From assembly GCA_016808115.1 (NCBI GenBank), contig JAEQBH010004671.1, positions 1-64,000 of the forward strand: a stretch of DNA of 64,000 nucleotides. The letters are read 5' to 3'. This stretch comes from Tetrastigma voinierianum. Taxonomy: Eukaryota > Streptophyta > Magnoliopsida > Vitales > Vitaceae. The notes under the pieces are model-generated. The model saw only the letters and a list, made by a program, of their open reading frames with translations. It made no database searches and was not told the origin of the DNA. The translations under genes and the position numbers were made by a program. Below are positions 49,141-61,117 of this stretch, piece by piece (position 1 is the first letter of the stretch; every line of letters begins with the position of its first letter).

Positions 49141-49149
49141 TCTTAGCGA

Positions 49150-49510
49150 CTCCTGGGAGGGAGGAGGGACATTGTGATCTCGCAGCGTCAGGAGGCTATT
49201 CCATGGCATCTGGGCTCGCTCAAAACTAGAAGAAGTGGGTAGGCCTCAGATATTTTATATTTTGTTAGGAAGGTTTGTTCTGGAAATATTTGACAGAAAC
49301 ACTCTTTTTAATTTCTTCTGTGTGTGGTCCCTAGCCTCCAAGTTGGAAAAATGGCAACACGGCCGACCTCTTGTATTCAATAGTTAAATAAAAGATCACT
49401 GGAAGTGAGATCCCTTTTGGCCTCTTGATTTTATTCCAGCATCTGTATGACCTAATAAACCAAAACAATAAAAAATAAAGAAAACAAAAGAACAGTGCGG
49501 AGGTTGGTGT
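49150..49510. repeat. Dispersed non-coding repeat, copy 2 of 3
   Basis: A diverged relative of 15140-15520, sharing tcccttttggcctctt and tatgacctaata. Its differences from the other two copies are larger than theirs from each other, so it is the older branch. Confidence 0.65.
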
Positions 49511-49659
49511 TTAGCATCAAGACATGATGATGAAAGAAGGGAAAGAAAGGAAAAGAAAGGATGTCGAAATTCCACCTACGATGCATGATTTTCTTTGCTA
49601 AACAACCATATTATATAATTATATTCAATCAAAGAGTAGTTGTTGGTATGTGGTTCATA

Positions 49660-50482
49660 TTGAAATTTGAAAGGTTAAGCAAATGCACGAAGCGAGTGTA
49701 AGCGCAGAGTGAAGCGAAGGCATTTGCCCGCTATCTGTTTTGTTGAGGCGAAATATCGGGTTGATGTGCGGTGAAGCCCGTAGTGCGATCGCGGTATATT
49801 TAGGGTATAAGGATATTTATATAATTTGATTATATCTAAGGCTATTATGAATACCTCCTATATAACCTATTTTGGTGATAGTGAAAGAAGTTTAAGCCAT
49901 CGTTCGTGGATGTAGACACATTGCCGAATCATGTAAAATTTGTGTCTTTTCTCGTTTTTATTTTAATTCCATTTTTATCGTCATTGTTGCACGAATCACA
50001 ACAATAGTGCATGTGGCCTGCATCAAGAACCATTAGAATTCCGTTAAACCTATAGCACTGTCAACGTTAACATTTACATTTCACCGCGTGTGGCTTTTTG
50101 TGATAAAGCTCTTGCACCACTACGATTCAAGTCAAAATTTCACATGTAAACATTGGAATTTCTTCATAATTTGCCACCAAGGATGCATTTAAAATTGACT
50201 TAAAATCCCAAATGGGATTTGTTTTTGTTATAAATCGGGAAGTTTTGATGCTTGAGAATATGAATTCAAGAATAAAAAGATAAAGAAATCAACATAAACA
50301 TGCATGAGGATCTTAACGTGGTTTGGCCAATTACGCCTACATCCACGAATGAGATAAAATCTTTCAATTATTCTTGAAAACACAGGGTATAAGATTTGAG
50401 TATAAAAGTATTGTGATGACTTGGAAAATCACAAAATAACAAAACTCCAAGATGCCCACAATACCAAGAAAAAATATTTTGG
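49660..50482. mobile_element. Copia-type LTR fragments in both orientations
   Basis: Around 49895-49935 (cgtggatgtagacacattgc) the sequence resembles the U5 end of plant copia LTRs on the plus strand. Around 50310-50350 a similar motif (acgtggtttggccaattacg) is on the minus strand. Ends and primer sites are not defined. From about 49690 to 49790 there is a GC-richer gcgaag/gcgaggcg-type stretch. The block ends at the junction with X2. Confidence 0.4.
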
Positions 50483-52110
50483 TGAGGTAGAACCTAGATG
50501 CGACAAAAAAAACGGGAGACGGGAAAATATTTTGGTCTAAGATTTTCTAAAGTATGTGCTTGAAGAGGAACCTGGGACTTTCAAGGAGCGATTAGAAATC
50601 TGAGGGTCTCATGTGGAAAAGAGGCTATTAAGAGTGAAATTGATTCCATACTACATAACCAAACTTGGGAACTAGTGGATCTTCCACGGGTTGTGAACGT
50701 AAGTTCGAGTGGGTGTTGAAGGAGAAAAGAAGTAGATATGGATCAGTGACAGAGTACAACTTTATGACTTGTGATCAAAGGCTACAAACAAACTGAAGGC
50801 CTTGACTATTTTGACACATATTCTTCGATGACGAGAATAAATTCCATAAGGATGGTGCTTGCGATTTCTGCCTTAAGAAACCTTGAAGTATATCAAATGG
50901 ATGTGAAGACAGCCTTTCTTAATGGAGATTTAGATAAAGAAATCTACATTGAGCAAACTGAAGGGTTTTCTACTCGAGGATAAGAAAAGAAAGTCTGTAA
51001 GTTAGTCAAATCCTTGTATGGGCTAAAACAAGCACCGAAACAATGGCATGAGAAATTTGACAATATTGTGATGTCACAAGGATTCAAAGTCAATGAATGT
51101 GACAAGTGTGTATATGTCGAGATCTTGAACATGGATATGTCATTATAATAATAAATACGTAGATGACATGCTTATTGTCAACAGTGATGATAAGATGATC
51201 ATATCTACTAAGAATATGTTGAATTCAAGGTTTGACATGAAAAACATGGGACCTGTTGATGTTATATTGGGAATAAAACTCATAAGAATATTAGATGGAC
51301 TCATTCTAAGTCATTCATACGTTGATAATATTCTTGGAAGAAGTTTGATAAAAGACAATTTTGGAATTAAAACACCGATTGATGTAACTACTACATCTAT
51401 CAAGAATAAATAGGAGAGTGTTTCTCAAGTAGAATACTCTAGGTAATCGACGGTGCGATGGACCCTAATAGTGTACAACACGAACATAGCCTATTCGGTT
51501 AGTAAATTGAGTAGTTATACAAGTAATCCTAAAGCCAAGCATTGGCAAGGAATCATGAGTACTTAAGTACTTATGTTTTGCTCGTGATTATAGGCTACAC
51601 TATACAAGATATCCTGCTGTACTTGAAGGTTACAGTGATGCAAACTGGATATCAAATGTTAAAGACTTAAAATCCCATAGTGGTTATGTGTTTACACTAG
51701 GGGGAGCAACGATCTCATGGAAATCCTAAAAAAAACGGTTATTTCCAGATCCAAGATGGAATATGAGTTTATAGCATGATAAATGTAGGGAATAGGCTGA
51801 ATGAAAACATGCCACTTTCTAGAGAGATATTCCAGGTGGCCAAAACATATTGCCTCGATATGCATACATTTTGATAGGCGGTTTTGCTATTGGTAGAAGC
51901 ATAAAAGCCGGTATATACGATGGTAGAAGTCTAGACATATTCGTCTTAGACACAACACCATTAGACAACTACTCTCAATTGGGTTGTCTCTCTAGATTTT
52001 AAATCTGAAGAACATTGTGGATTCACTAACCAAAAGGGTTAAACTAAGAGTTAGTTGAGAAAAAGTCATCAAGGGAATAGGACTAAAGCCTACTAAATTG
52101 TAAAGACGTT
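50483..52110 (+). pseudogene. Copia C duplicate: linker, reverse transcriptase, RNase H
   Basis: It is collinear with copia C from 6862 onward; everything before that (gag, protease, integrase) is absent, so the duplication break lies inside the element. Reverse transcriptase is seen at 50771-50983 (QMDVKTAFLNGDLDKEIYIE), with YVDDMLIV near 51155-51180 across a frame change, VDVILGIKLIR near 51250-51285, and an RNase H remnant at about 51640-52050. It is degraded at least as much as the first copy. Confidence 0.9.
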
Positions 52111-52369
52111 AATTTGATCTAACGTGGCGATCTTCGCATCCCATTTCTATGATGAGCAATGATGCTTATACAATGTAGGTTAAGCTATGCTTTTAATGAT
52201 CTCTATTCATTTGAAGAGTAACAACAGGCTACTCTAATTTAAGAGATCACCTATGTAAAGAGTGAAGTGGGGCGCTTGAGGGAGGTAGATAGGGCATTAT
52301 TCTATTAAATCTTGTAGAACTAGGCTCATGTTCATGGCCAAAACGGACATAAAAGTGAGCTGAGGTGAA

Positions 52370-53113
52370 TGTTAGGAAGATTCCCATGTTAGGTATGTCA
52401 TCATTTACACAAATGACAAAATGGTTGAGGACATCGTGTCTCTTTATTTAGTTAGTAGAGTAAACATGCTTCTGAGAAGGCTCAAGGGTACCATCTCTAC
52501 CTCTCCTATGCGGGTTTCAGGCGTGTGCTCTATCACTTATGAGGAAACATTTGTCCTGCCTTTGGGTGTCAATTTCATTCATGTGGGGAATTGTTGGATC
52601 CTTATCCATTTTTATCTTGAATGAAATTGATTTTTTTTTTTTTTTACCTTTTATGAGCTGTTTAAATTCCCGGCTCGATGAACTTAAAGCGGTTAGAGCT
52701 TCATCTTTCTTTTGTTTCAGTTCATCTTCCTATGCGATTTATAAGTGTCGAGGATCTCCTTTGGAAAAACAATCACGTAGCAATCTGACCCAAGTAGTAT
52801 TCTTCCTTGTCCCTCTCATTAGTGTCTGACTCAATGATAGAGAGCAAGCCTATTCCGGGTTCGTCAAAGTGGTGCAAGGTGCTTTGCGAGACCATTCATC
52901 AAGTCATTTCATCACAGGAGACAAGCGTCGATTGTGATATTCTCGCACGAAAGATGACAAATTTGTTTGTTTAAGGAGATCAGTGACTCCTCACAAGACT
53001 GAGCGATTTTCGATCTGACTAAGACTGCTTTTTCTTACGGAATGTTCTATGTAATTTTCTTCTCTCCCTCTTCATTTTTGTTTTTTGTTTCCATGTATTT
53101 GCAATTGCATGTA
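52370..53113 (+). mobile_element. Probable 3' LTR of the duplicated copia C
   Basis: It starts TGTTAGGAAG and matches 8831-9604; its right end is blurred (gcatgtaatag against gtgtaacatcag). It is part of the X2 duplication rather than an independent insertion. Confidence 0.5.
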
Positions 53114-53579
53114 ATAGTCCCTACACCACCAAATAGCCAAAGTTTGAACTACTTCCTGGTTCACCTAAGAACTTCATAATAAATATCTCAAATCTTGTCA
53201 GACTTGAAGTCTTTGGAAGTAGGTATCTACTTGTAGAACACTTTGAGATATGGACAATCTTAAGCCAAACATAATTTCTTGTAAAGTGCTTTACTGCGTC
53301 TGAAGATTGACGGTAAAGGGAACATGTATCCCCCTTTTAGATGCTAAGTTCATGTCTCAAAATTATGTTGCATCTTAAAGTAAATGTTCACATTATTGGT
53401 ATAGAATGAGCTGGATCACTTTTTGGGTTTAGGGGATATAAAGGCTTCATATTGGGTTATTGTCAATGCTTTTAATGTGTTCATTTCGAGATTACCATGA
53501 ATTGCAAAGTATTGAGGTGTTATCACAACTTTTGTCCTTATATTGCTTTCTCAGTAGCCATTTCCTCTCTTTGGCATGT

Positions 53580-53940
53580 AGGGGTGTAAATTAATGACTC
53601 ATTCTGATAGATTAGCTACTAATTAAACTCGATTTATAAAATGTTGGTCGACTCAAAGTTAATTGAGTCGATCTCGGACTCTTGTCAGGATTCGAGTGTC
53701 ACAATGCAGGCACTCAACTATTCACGAGGCTTAATCGAGTTAATTATTTTTGATAATCAAGTTGAATTCTAATCAATTTTGAGTCAGAGTTCGAGAAAGC
53801 CCAACTAGTTTTTAAGTCGAATTTCAAATATCTAAAAATAAAAATAAAACTTCATTGGTCGAATCGAATTTAAAATTCAAGTTTTTAATTAGATAAAGCT
53901 CGACCTCGAGTCAGTATCCAATGACCAACTGGTCCACCCC
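53580..53940. mobile_element. hAT-like MITE, X2 copy
   Basis: The termini are AGGGGTGTAA at 53580 and a degraded GTCCACCCC at 53940. The interior matches 10072-10427. It was copied with block X. Confidence 0.75.
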
Positions 53941-55701
53941 TACCCATTATGACTTTCTTTATTTTCTAAATAAGCGTTGTATATTTGTGTGAGACCAGTC
54001 CACTTGGGATTAATAAATATATTATAATCATGTAGTATAGTTTTCTCTTTGAACTTTGTAATTAAACTGCGTATGAGTTACATAAGCACACTTGCACTCA
54101 AGGTTGTTGCCCCATTTTCCTTATGTCGGACTTTCTTTATTTAGTTTTTATTTTAAAATTTATTAAAAATAATTTGGAAGTAAAAAATAATGTCTAAACT
54201 AATGAATGAATAATGTAAACTATAATATTAGATTTTTTTTTAAAAAGTTAATAACATAGTTACTGACAATGGTATTACAAATATTTTAAAAAACTTTTAA
54301 GTGAATCATAAGTAATCAATGATTATGGCATTTTCGTCTAGTTTATACATTATTTTTATTTTTTAAATTTAATAAATTTAAAAAAACTAAATATATCCTA
54401 AACTCCATTTTATGTTTCTTCTAGAACATTTGTTCTAGAAATATCTCGCACCAATATATCTTTATCTTAATCGGTGGTAGTTTCAAATGGGTCAGACCCA
54501 GCCACCGAGTTGAAATATATTAAATATTGAATTATTGGATTAAAGCTCCTTATTCATAAATTTTGCAAATTTTAAGTTACTTGATCTTGTTCATGAAAAC
54601 GAATCACAGCTCCTGTTGACATAGAATTCCGTTAAACCTGGTGCCATGTTGGATGTCTTTAAATACCACCAAATTAAAATTTCATATGTAAACATTATTA
54701 TTTTCATTTGCCACCAAGGATGCGATTGAAATTGACTTTGGGCGTTTGTTTTTGAGAATTTGTTAGGCTAAACGGTTTTCAATATTTAGATTATTTGTTT
54801 TTAATTTTACATGACTTCTTGTTGAAATTTCTAAACAAAAATTCTAAATAGAAAAAGTTAAAATATTTAGATTTTCTATTCGAGAAAAGTTATCTTCAAA
54901 ACAAAAAGTACGTCATTATCCGATAAGGAGGAGAGCTAGTAACACTGATACATAATGTTAAAAGCGATCAACTTAATACTATTTACCATTAAGTATAAAA
55001 AATTCTATTCACCATTAAGTAAAAAAGCAAGCGTCCCGTTAATGTTTACCGCGTATTTATTCATCTACTCCTCCGAACTTTACTATAAAGTGCTTCATTT
55101 GTGTGTCCGAAAAAGTAGTACAGCTAAGCAACGGCACACCATCGCAAGCGATAGGCACATTTGTTATATTTGTTTTTTTCGGTAAACAAGGAGAACAAAA
55201 AAAATTTGAACAAGCTTACTGACTTTTTGTTTTGGAAAAACACGATAGAACAAAGAAAACATTAAATTTAAAGAATAATAAGTAAATTCGAGGATAACAT
55301 GAAATAATATTCTATGTTTTCAAAACTATTTTCAAAAATATTAAGGAAGCAAGCCCGATGTGTCCTTACAAAACACTATTTGCAGCAATTAATGCATAGT
55401 TTGGGATAAGGGAGTGGTATTAAAGATTTGATTATAGATTCTTTAAATTAGTAGATGCCTCATTATATGTAACTAAATTCCAATCCAACATTATCAGTAC
55501 TAGTAGGACGGATCATGTCTCTTTGCGAGTTTCTAAACTAAGGCGTATCTACAGTCATCATAACAAAGCCTAAGAAGCTGGAGGATTTTGTGAGAATTAA
55601 CTAGAATGAGATGGAAGTTGACCTAATTTTCCACTGAAACTCGGCAATACTTAATCATTGGGCCATAGCCCCATATTCATTAGTTTTCACAGATTAATAT
55701 A

Positions 55702-55738
<37 letters not shown>

Positions 55739-56315
55739 ATAATGAGAAGTTTGCATACTAAAGAGAATACGTTTAGAGTTTTTTTTAGTAACTTGCTTAA
55801 TGTCATTATGACATTATTTTTTCAATCATGGTTCCAATTTTCCTAGGTCTCGCTCCAATTAATTGTATCATTATGCGAGAAGTTGCAAGGGTTTATGTAT
55901 CCTTTTATTGTCCCTTTGCTTGATCTTTTTCATTGATTCAGCATGCCCACAAATCTAAACTTCATCATACGGTCGAAATGAATTGTAATTTCTTTAGTGG
56001 TACCTATAGTACTTCTCATACCAAAGATATAACATATAAGAACATAAAACGGGAGATCGGAGTCAAAGTAACACCCGATATCATGTCTATAATAAACGGT
56101 GTTATAATACTCATCCACGCACAAGCAAGGTAGACAAAGCCTAGCTACAATGAGTACTCATATGAAATCACCATTCACAAATGAAACGCTAGAATTGAGT
56201 GACTGATACATATATAAGGCCTCAGTATGCTAAGAATAAGACGATCGGCTACTCAAGACTAAGCATCTTATTTCAGTACTATCATCAAAATCTCAAAATA
56301 ACCAGCTTGATCCAC
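53941..56315. other. AT-rich intergenic DNA of X2
   Basis: No gene seen. It is collinear with 10428-13212, but has the 429-bp unit only once (about 55730-56157). An (AT)n run lies at 55705-55735. Confidence 0.6.
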
Positions 56316-56868
56316 TCAATTGGTATGGGTGGGGAGATGGTGGTTTGGGGTGGCTTACGGGTAGGGCGGTAGCTTCGACGAGAATGAGGCCCTTCTCTCC
56401 TTTGGTGGTTTACGATGGACTTGGTGGCTTGTGCTCTGGGGCTGGGAGTGGCTCCTTCTCTTCTGGAGAAGGTTAGGGTTTATTAGATGACTTGTGTTAC
56501 GGGTGGTGGCTTCTCTCCTGCAGGTGGTTTCCCAGATAAGGCTTGGTGGCTTGTGCTCGTGACTTCTCTTCCTTAGGTGGTTCCCAGTTGGCTTGGTGAA
56601 CGTGGTCGAGGTCGGAGACGGCTTCTCTTCTTGGAGAAGCTTACGGGTTTTATGATGGTTTTATGTTACGGGTGTTGGCTTCTCTCCTTTGGGTGGCTTG
56701 TGTCAGGGGCGTCTCCCTTAGGAGGGTTAGGTAGTGGTTGGTGTTGGTTATTGGTTTCTCCACCGCGGAGGAGTGGTTTTGAAGTGGCGGACGCTTGGGG
56801 TAGTCGCGGGAGGAGGTGGTGAATCACCCGGTCCCGATGCTTAACACTAGCAAAGAAGTGGGAGACAT
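56316..56868 (-). pseudogene. Broken second copy of the secreted proline-rich protein gene
   Basis: The counterpart of the start codon is at 56868 and of the stop at 56316. The signal-peptide region and proline-rich repeats are recognisable by alignment with 13213-13798, but the frame changes repeatedly. The 553-nt span is 33 shorter than copy 1. The upstream TATA element (minus strand, 56917-56926) is kept. The clustered small indels could be decay or sequencing error. Confidence 0.75.
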
Positions 56869-57777
56869 CTTTGAGTTCAATTTGAAATTTTGTGAAGGAT
56901 CTGAGAGATTAGGTGGCCTTTTATAGATATTGGACCGGACATTCATACGACACGTGTTAAGCATTGATGTCTGCACATAAAATTCTATGGGTCGGTCCGG
57001 AGTGGGTCCACGAGTTGCGAAACTTGGACTATTGAGGTGTGTGTTAGCCTTTTTGCATTTCCCTAAGAATGCTCACATGGGATAGGCATTACATGATCTA
57101 TTTGCTCTTTTACCTTAAGAGTTACACCTCACACCGACCTCAACCTTTATAAATGTTAATTTCATTGATGTCCTCACTCGAGATGAGTATATATTAAAGG
57201 AAACTTCAGTCAATTAATTTGAAGATAATTGCAAAGAAAAAAAAAAGGCATAAGGAATGATTTGATTCGATTTCATAAAAAATGAAATTTATGTTTAAGG
57301 ATATTGACCATTGCCTAAATATTATTTTAATAGCGCATTTATCATTATAGTACTTAAGACATTAAGATAGTATTTAGATACTATTATACATGAAACTTCT
57401 AATTATTTATGTAAGAATTGTAATGAGCCATATATTTTACATTCTTTATAATTGTTCTGAAATCTATTTATCAAACACAAAGTTTCCTTGTTAACGTGGA
57501 CAATCTTGGTGTTGCTAGCACAGGTCACCTAAAACTCCAGCACGGGGCTTTTCAAGGTATTGTTGAAAATATATACATGGAGAATTCACTTGTTTGGTAA
57601 GTGCAACTTCATGAGCCACTAAGACTTTTCTTAATTTCAAACCATCGTAGCCCCAAAAAATTAGAAAATTCTAAAGTGACATTTCAAATATTGGATTACT
57701 TAATTTCAAACTAATGAATGCTTCAAAATTCCAAGTGACATTTCAAATATTGGAGTTCATTTCATTGATAACTAATG

Positions 57778-57815
<38 letters not shown>

Positions 57816-58850
57816 GATATCTAATGGCAGACTCACGATAATTAAGGGCAAAGATAAAGGAAGCTTACAAATTTTACAAAACTTAGACTTCAACTCAAAA
57901 GTTATTTCGGTGGACAAAGTATAGCATTTTGATTCGTTCCCCATAATCTAATTAGGGAGATTTAAAGTAAAATAAAAATTCAATGGGGGCACAAGCTAGG
58001 TCCACCACGATTATCTCGCTTGGCATTAAAGAAGATTATGGGTATGTGGGATTATAGTTTTTGAAAAGTGTTTTTTATTAGGGAACAATCAAAACACGGA
58101 AAACAAAGGATTTTAGTTCTTTTTTTTCTTTTTTTTTTTGTAAGAAATTATGAAGAATCTGAGAAAATACACACCAAATGATGTTTTTTATGTTTTCAAA
58201 ACGTTGTAGAAATTATTTTCAAAATAGGAACCAAACGTGCTTCTTGTTTTGCTTCTTTTTCTAAGCTCCTTTTGAAGGGAGGATGGGGCGTATTGTCATA
58301 TTGGGGCTCAGTTCAATACTAAAGATATGGGCAGGCCATATCGTTTCACATTTCATTGGAAGGTTTAATTACGGAAATATTTCATAGAAACATCTCTTTT
58401 CTTCTTTAGTGGTCCCTAGCCTCCATTCAGTTAACGACCAGAAATTTGAAAGTTGAAAAAAAGGCAACACGGCACGACTTCTTGTATTTATTAGTTAATT
58501 AAAGGTCCTTTGGAAGTCCTTGAAATCCTTTTGTCCTCTTCATATTTTGTTCCCTATGACTGTGTAGAAAGAAAAACAGTCTTGTGGTTGGTGTTGAACA
58601 TCGACATCACACAAGTTAAGTTGAATTTCTTTACGCCATGAAGTATGCGAGTTAAAATTGACCTAAAATCCCAGTGACATTTGTTTTTAACATATATAAT
58701 GTTTGAAATCTTGTTGATTCATTGTAGAAATTAATACTTTGTAGGAAAGTTGTTGACAATTTGATATGTTAGAAGAAGAAAAAAAGCTATGAACAAGCAT
58801 TGTGCTTGCAAAGTCTATATGAAGTAGGTGAAATAAGATAAAGGATGCGT
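56869..58850. other. Intergenic DNA of X2
   Basis: Collinear with 13857-15771 and without genes. It carries the tandem aaactaatgaatgc repeat (about 57630-57760), an (AT)n run at 57781-57813 and the dispersed repeat at 58270-58570. Confidence 0.6.
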
Positions 58851-59110
58851 TTGATTGAACTTATTTATAACTTATTTGAGCTTATATTATAAAAATTAAA
58901 GGTGTTTGGAAAAATTATAAAAATAACTTATGACTCTCTTAGAAGCCAATTTTAACTTATTTCAATAAGGTTCATGGAGAAGCTAATAAAAAAAAGCCTA
59001 AAAGCTTAAAAAAAAAGGTACAAACATTGATCATCTTAAAGACAAAATTGTCCTTATGATAAATTATGTTAAAAAAAAAAAAAAAAAAAATAATTTCTAA
59101 AATAGAATAG

Positions 59111-59114
<4 letters not shown>

Positions 59115-59177
<63 letters not shown>

Positions 59178-59195
59178 TATTGTGTGTGTGTGTGT
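59115..59195. repeat. (AT)n followed by (TG)n microsatellite
   Basis: AT run at 59115-59161, then TG repeats with one tta interruption to 59195. The X1 counterpart near 15990-16020 has only poly-A, so the microsatellite expanded in this copy. Confidence 0.9.
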
Positions 59196-59713
59196 AAAAA
59201 TAGAGTAAATTTTTTTGAAAAAAATTATGTTAAAATAGGAAAAAAAAATGAGAATTAATGAAAAAATAGAAAACAATTTCCGAGAAAATTTAGCATGTGT
59301 AAAAAATAGGTAAATTTTTTGAAAAAAATTATATAAAAATAAGAAAAATAATCACTGCAAAATAATGAAAAAAATGTAAAACAAATTCGAAAAATTATGT
59401 AAAAAATCTGAATTTTTTTTTGCAAACAATAGGAAAAAATTTATTACATATAATTAAAAAATAGAAAAATCTATGGATGATGGGAAGAATGGTATTGATG
59501 ATAATTTTCTTGATTTAAATTTGATGTAGATTCATGAGTGTTTATTTGTTTTGAAACTATAATTTTGTGATGATGAGAAGCATTAATGATGTTTGTTATT
59601 TGTTTTGGAAATGTTTGTAATGATGGGAAGCACTATTGATGTTTGATTTTTATGTTTGATGTTCTTTACTTTATTGTATTTTATTATTAGATAAAAACTT
59701 TAGACAATATTTA

Positions 59714-59716
<3 letters not shown>

Positions 59717-59762
<46 letters not shown>
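59717..59762. repeat. (AT)n microsatellite in X2
   Basis: Pure AT run equivalent to 21909-21932 and 37240-37265. Confidence 0.95.
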
Positions 59763-59765
<3 letters not shown>

Positions 59766-60801
59766 GTAGGGTGTGCATCACTTTAAAAAGCCCGCGTCTC
59801 AAGTGTCCCCATGCACATAAGGAAGCTCAAATAGGCTTTGCGTCTCGATCTGCATAAATAGCTATGAGTTAAAGTGCATCGTGTTCAATTTATAAAATGA
59901 GTTCCAAGATTTTAATGAAAAAAACCTATAATATTTTAGTTTTATAATCTTTTGATGCATATGAAACAAAAATGAAAAGGACATAATCATTCATTAGCTT
60001 GTTTTATACTAGAATTACATTTTGAATAATAAATGTTTTAGGTATATAGTGAATCTTTACTTTATTTTAATTTTTAATTTTATCATGGTTTCATGATATA
60101 TAATATTAATTTTAGTTTTAATTTTTTTATAAATTATGACAGAAGTGCTTATTTATTAAAGCACTTCAAATTTATAAGTGTTTATGATGGTCTTTTAATT
60201 AATTTTTATTCATTATAAATTGCATGTAGTAATACATCTAAACACTTTAAAATATTGCATAACGCTTTTTAAAATATGAAGCCAAACACAAATAGTTTAT
60301 CGAATAAGTATTTATGACATAAACTCTCATCTAATAAGCACTTATAAAATAATTGTTTAATTAAGCGTTGACCTGAAATAGGGCGAACAGAAACATCCGT
60401 AAAAGTGAGGCATACTGTGATGCATCATCGAAGGATAAGTGCGGTTCTATTTACTTGATACTTGATAACCAAGAGATCACGAATTTGAGATAATAACCAC
60501 TAGCATGAAAGCGCTAACCGGTATGTGTGGCGACTAAAAGGAAGTGGCCTCTTTTTGTGCATTGGAACTACATGTGGGAGATAAGTGTGTTTTCGTTTTG
60601 AAAATAGGGAGAATAAGAAAAATCTGAAGAACATGTTTTTGTTTTCTTTGAAAATACATATAACAAAAAACACTAAATTAGAGATAACAATAACAAATTT
60701 TAGAGGCTACCAAAATGGCATTACATTATAGCCACAGTGTGCGGTTCATTAGCGCAAAAAAAGATTAAATCACGAATCTTTTACGGTTCGACCAGCACTT
60801 G

Positions 60802-61117
60802 TGTTAGGTGATCATGGGCACTTCTCGATCCCAGTAGCTCATGAGATGGTTTTACCACTTATAAACTCATCACCAACCCCTTCCTGACCGTGTGGGATAA
60901 CGACAATCTCAGCACACATCGGGCCTTGGGTTGGAGGAGGGACAAGATCACCTAACAGGTATCAGACGGGTTATGACCAGATATAGGCCATCGGGCTCTT
61001 CTAGGTGTTAGGTGATCTTAGGCCTTCTGATCCCAGCAAGCTCATGGATGAGGTTTTCCCTCACCTTATAAACTCATCACAGCCCCTTCCACAGCCGTGT
61101 GGGATAACTTGACAATC
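60802..61117 (+). mobile_element. TRIM-like pair of short LTRs bounding block M2
   Basis: The first LTR is 60802-60957 (156 bp), starting TGTTAGGTGATC and ending GATCACCTAACA, a 12-base perfect terminal inverted repeat. GGTATCAGA, a partial initiator-Met primer site, follows at 60958. After about 48 bp a second copy starts TGTTAGGTGATC at 61006 and is cut at about 61117 where antisense copia RNase H begins. The size suits a TRIM, but the internal part is very short and no clear polypurine tract is seen. The left flank (ccagcacttg) is the X/U sequence that runs on uninterrupted in U1. Confidence 0.65.
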
